Part shown: piece by piece, positions 6,694 through 8,203 of the stretch
How the letters are laid out: every line of letters begins with the position of its first letter
Numbering within the stretch: position 1 is the first letter of the stretch
NCBI GenBank assembly: GCA_018712425.1
Contig: DVHA01000032.1
Span: 1-8,203 of the forward strand
Source of the DNA: Candidatus Faecivivens stercoravium
Lineage (GTDB): Bacteria > Bacillota > Clostridia > Oscillospirales > Ruminococcaceae
DNA: 8,203 nucleotides
Reading direction: 5' to 3'
The notes under the pieces: generated by a model
The model's database searches: none
What the model saw: only the letters and a program-made list of their open reading frames with translations
Told to the model about the DNA's origin: nothing
Program-made: the position numbers and the translations under genes

Positions 6694-8004
6694 ATGGCTG
6701 ATTATAACGATAACGGCATCCGCTGCAGCTTCTGCGGCAAGCGGGACCACAGCGTCCGCCGGATGCTGCACGCCGGCAACGTCAATATCTGCGACGAATG
6801 CGTCGCCCTCTGCTACCAGATGCTGGCGGACGAAGGGCTCTTCCCCTCGTTTGTCCCGGAAGCGGAATACAAACCCGAGGGGCTGGATGAGCTGACCCTC
6901 TTAAAGCCCGCCGAAATCAAAGCGGTCCTCGACCAGTATGTCATTGGCCAGGATAAGGCCAAAGTGACCCTTTCGGTCGCGGTCTACAATCATTATAAGC
7001 GGATCCTGAACCAGGATGAAGAGGATGAGGACGAGGGCATTGAACTGCAGAAGTCCAATGTCCTGTTGCTGGGCCCGACCGGCGTCGGCAAGACGCTGCT
7101 GGCCCAGACGCTGGCGAAGATCTTAAACGTCCCCTTTGCGATTGCCGACGCGACGACTCTGACCGAAGCCGGCTATGTCGGCGACGACGTCGAAAACGTC
7201 CTGGTGCGGCTTTTGCAGGCGGCGGACTTTGACGTCGAGGCGGCTGAGCACGGGATTGTCTATATCGACGAGATCGACAAGATCACCCGCAAGTCGGAAA
7301 ACGCTTCGATCACCCGTGACGTCAGCGGCGAGGGCGTCCAGCAGGCCCTCCTGAAAATTCTGGAAGGGACCGTCTCCAACGTCCCGCCCCAGGGCGGGCG
7401 CAAGCATCCCCATCAGGAGATGATTCAGGTCGATACCCGCAATATCCTCTTTATCTGCGGCGGCGCGTTCGAAGGGATCGAGAAGATCATCGAAAAGCGG
7501 ACCGACTCCTCGACGCTGGGCTTCGGCGCCGACATCCGCCGGAAAGAGGAAAAGACCAAAGGGGAGGCCCTCAAGGACCTGATCCCCGACGACCTGGTCA
7601 AATTCGGCCTGATCCCCGAGCTGGTCGGCCGTCTGCCGGTCGTGACGACGCTGGAAGACCTTTCAGTCGACCAGATGGTCCGGGTGCTGAAAGAGCCCCG
7701 CAACAGCCTCTTAAAGCAGTACGTCCATCTGTTCAAGCTGGACGGGGTCGAGCTGGAGATGGGGGACGACACCCTGCGGGCGGTCGCCGAAGAGGCGATC
7801 AAGCGCAAAACGGGTGCCAGAGGCCTGCGCAATGTCATGGAAGATACTTTAAACCAGCTGATGTTTGACGTGCCTTCCGACCCGACAATCAGTAAGGTCA
7901 CCATTACGCCCGAGTCGATCTGCGGCCGGGCTCCCGCCCTGATTGAGCATAAGGCGCCTGAATCGGCGCGGCTTTCCGCTCCGAAGGCGGCTCTGAAAAA
8001 CTAA
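6694..8004 (+). CDS. clpX: ATP-dependent Clp protease ATP-binding subunit ClpX
   Basis: A 436-residue AAA+ unfoldase that recognises tagged substrates and threads them into ClpP. The N-terminal zinc-binding domain has C11, C14, C33 and C36. Walker A GPTGVGKT is at 127-134, the pore loop GYVG at 160-163, Walker B with D192-E193 in VYIDEIDK, the RKH loop at 236-238, the arginine finger R313 in VGRLP, and sensor-2 R376 in GARGLR. The ClpP-docking tripeptide, IGF in many ClpX proteins, reads LGF (275-277) here. An acidic stretch (107-115) lies before the large AAA+ domain, where family members vary. The ATG at 6694 is the only sensible in-frame start; AAAGGAA (6674-6680) lies 13 bases upstream, a longer gap than usual. 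A hairpin terminator follows. lon, frequently the next gene in this cluster, is not within the remaining 199 bp. Confidence 0.96.
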   Translation: MADYNDNGIRCSFCGKRDHSVRRMLHAGNVNICDECVALCYQMLADEGLFPSFVPEAEYKPEGLDELTLLKPAEIKAVLDQYVIGQDKAKVTLSVAVYNHYKRILNQDEEDEDEGIELQKSNVLLLGPTGVGKTLLAQTLAKILNVPFAIADATTLTEAGYVGDDVENVLVRLLQAADFDVEAAEHGIVYIDEIDKITRKSENASITRDVSGEGVQQALLKILEGTVSNVPPQGGRKHPHQEMIQVDTRNILFICGGAFEGIEKIIEKRTDSSTLGFGADIRRKEEKTKGEALKDLIPDDLVKFGLIPELVGRLPVVTTLEDLSVDQMVRVLKEPRNSLLKQYVHLFKLDGVELEMGDDTLRAVAEEAIKRKTGARGLRNVMEDTLNQLMFDVPSDPTISKVTITPESICGRAPALIEHKAPESARLSAPKAALKN

Positions 8005-8014
8005 ATGCAGTGAA

Positions 8015-8044
8015 AAATGCCCGGTTCCTGGGAGCCGGGCATTT
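8015..8044 (+). terminator. Hairpin terminator after clpX
   Basis: AAATGCCCGG (8015-8024) pairs perfectly with CCGGGCATTT (8035-8044); inner bases can extend the stem to about 13 pairs, closing on CTGG. It begins 11 bases after the clpX stop. The downstream + strand continues CAGTTTAT, a broken T run, whereas on the - strand the arm is followed by TTTTTC, so it may also stop antisense transcription. Confidence 0.8.
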
Positions 8045-8052
8045 CAGTTTAT

Positions 8053-8203
8053 CGAAAAAGTCTTTTTGGAGTATTTTTTGGGTGCTGCGCACGCTTCGTT
8101 ATCAGTGGCAAAGCTGTGGTCAGCTTTGGAAGTACAGCAGGTGAGCGCCTGGGAAGGGGCTCTGCCCCTTCCATTCCCGCAAACCCTTTAAAAAGGGTTT
8201 GAT
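8053..8203. repeat. Hairpin-rich intergenic tail, candidate dispersed repeat element (truncated by window end)
   Basis: No gene is supported between the clpX terminator and the window end. The stretch holds several inverted repeats in series: AAAAAG/CTTTTT around one base (8055-8066), CAAAGCTG/CAGCTTTG with a four-base loop (8109-8128), GGAAGGGGC/GCCCCTTCC with a three-base loop (8152-8172), and CAAACCCTTT/AAAGGGTTTG with a two-base loop (8180-8201). Such packing of short perfect palindromes in an intergenic region resembles the dispersed non-coding repeats of GC-rich Clostridia. The short ORF that can be read through it (8017 onward) has no recognisable start signal or protein similarity. 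Copy number cannot be judged from a single copy. Confidence 0.5.

Noticed and set aside
8017..8202. 61-codon ORF after clpX
   Set aside because: It begins inside the terminator stem, has no ribosome site and reads through palindromes; no protein features are recognisable.
1..8203. CRISPR array, transposon, prophage, toxin-antitoxin or other novel defence system
   Set aside because: No regularly spaced repeats, transposase, integrase or paired small toxin-antitoxin genes are visible; coding space is filled by conserved housekeeping genes.

Overview
The window is a GC-rich, densely packed bacterial chromosome segment with every recognisable gene on the + strand. Clostridial-type gene content, strong purine-rich Shine-Dalgarno sites (AAGGAGG, AAAGGAA), high GC and the best protein resemblances suggest a GC-rich member of the Clostridia/Bacillota, probably of the Oscillospiraceae/Ruminococcaceae kind. 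The lineage is an inference from protein and intergenic style; there is no rRNA or other phylogenetic marker here.

Region 1 (1-1258) is a translation-coupled housekeeping pair. It holds the C-terminal third of the ribosome-assembly GTPase RbgA (YlqF), whose stop overlaps the start of a single uninterrupted ORF that joins a complete RNase HII to a complete YraN (UPF0102) nuclease-like domain. The order ylqF-rnhB-yraN is common in Bacillota; the fusion of the last two into one polypeptide is the most unusual gene-level feature here.

Region 2 (1285-4434) carries three metabolic genes closely spaced in one direction: an M19 (renal-dipeptidase-type) metallopeptidase, threonine synthase (thrC) and a small calcineurin-like metallophosphoesterase. 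An AT-rich 8-bp inverted repeat overlaps the end of the peptidase gene, just upstream of thrC.

Region 3 (4435-8044) is the protein quality-control cluster tig-clpP-clpX. A TG-extended TATAAT promoter drives tig. A 192-bp gap before clpP holds a possible promoter and two strong GC-rich hairpins in the leader. clpX follows clpP after 56 bp and ends in a strong hairpin terminator. Trigger factor handles nascent chains at the ribosome, and ClpX unfolds substrates for the ClpP protease chamber.

Region 4 (8045-8203) has no supported gene. It contains a run of perfect inverted repeats that looks like part of a dispersed intergenic repeat element, cut by the window end.

Overall this is a mostly conserved core-genome region. 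I see no CRISPR array, transposase, phage gene, tRNA, rRNA or defence system. The best leads are the RnhB-YraN fusion, the structured clpP leader, the inverted repeat before thrC and the hairpin-rich tail.
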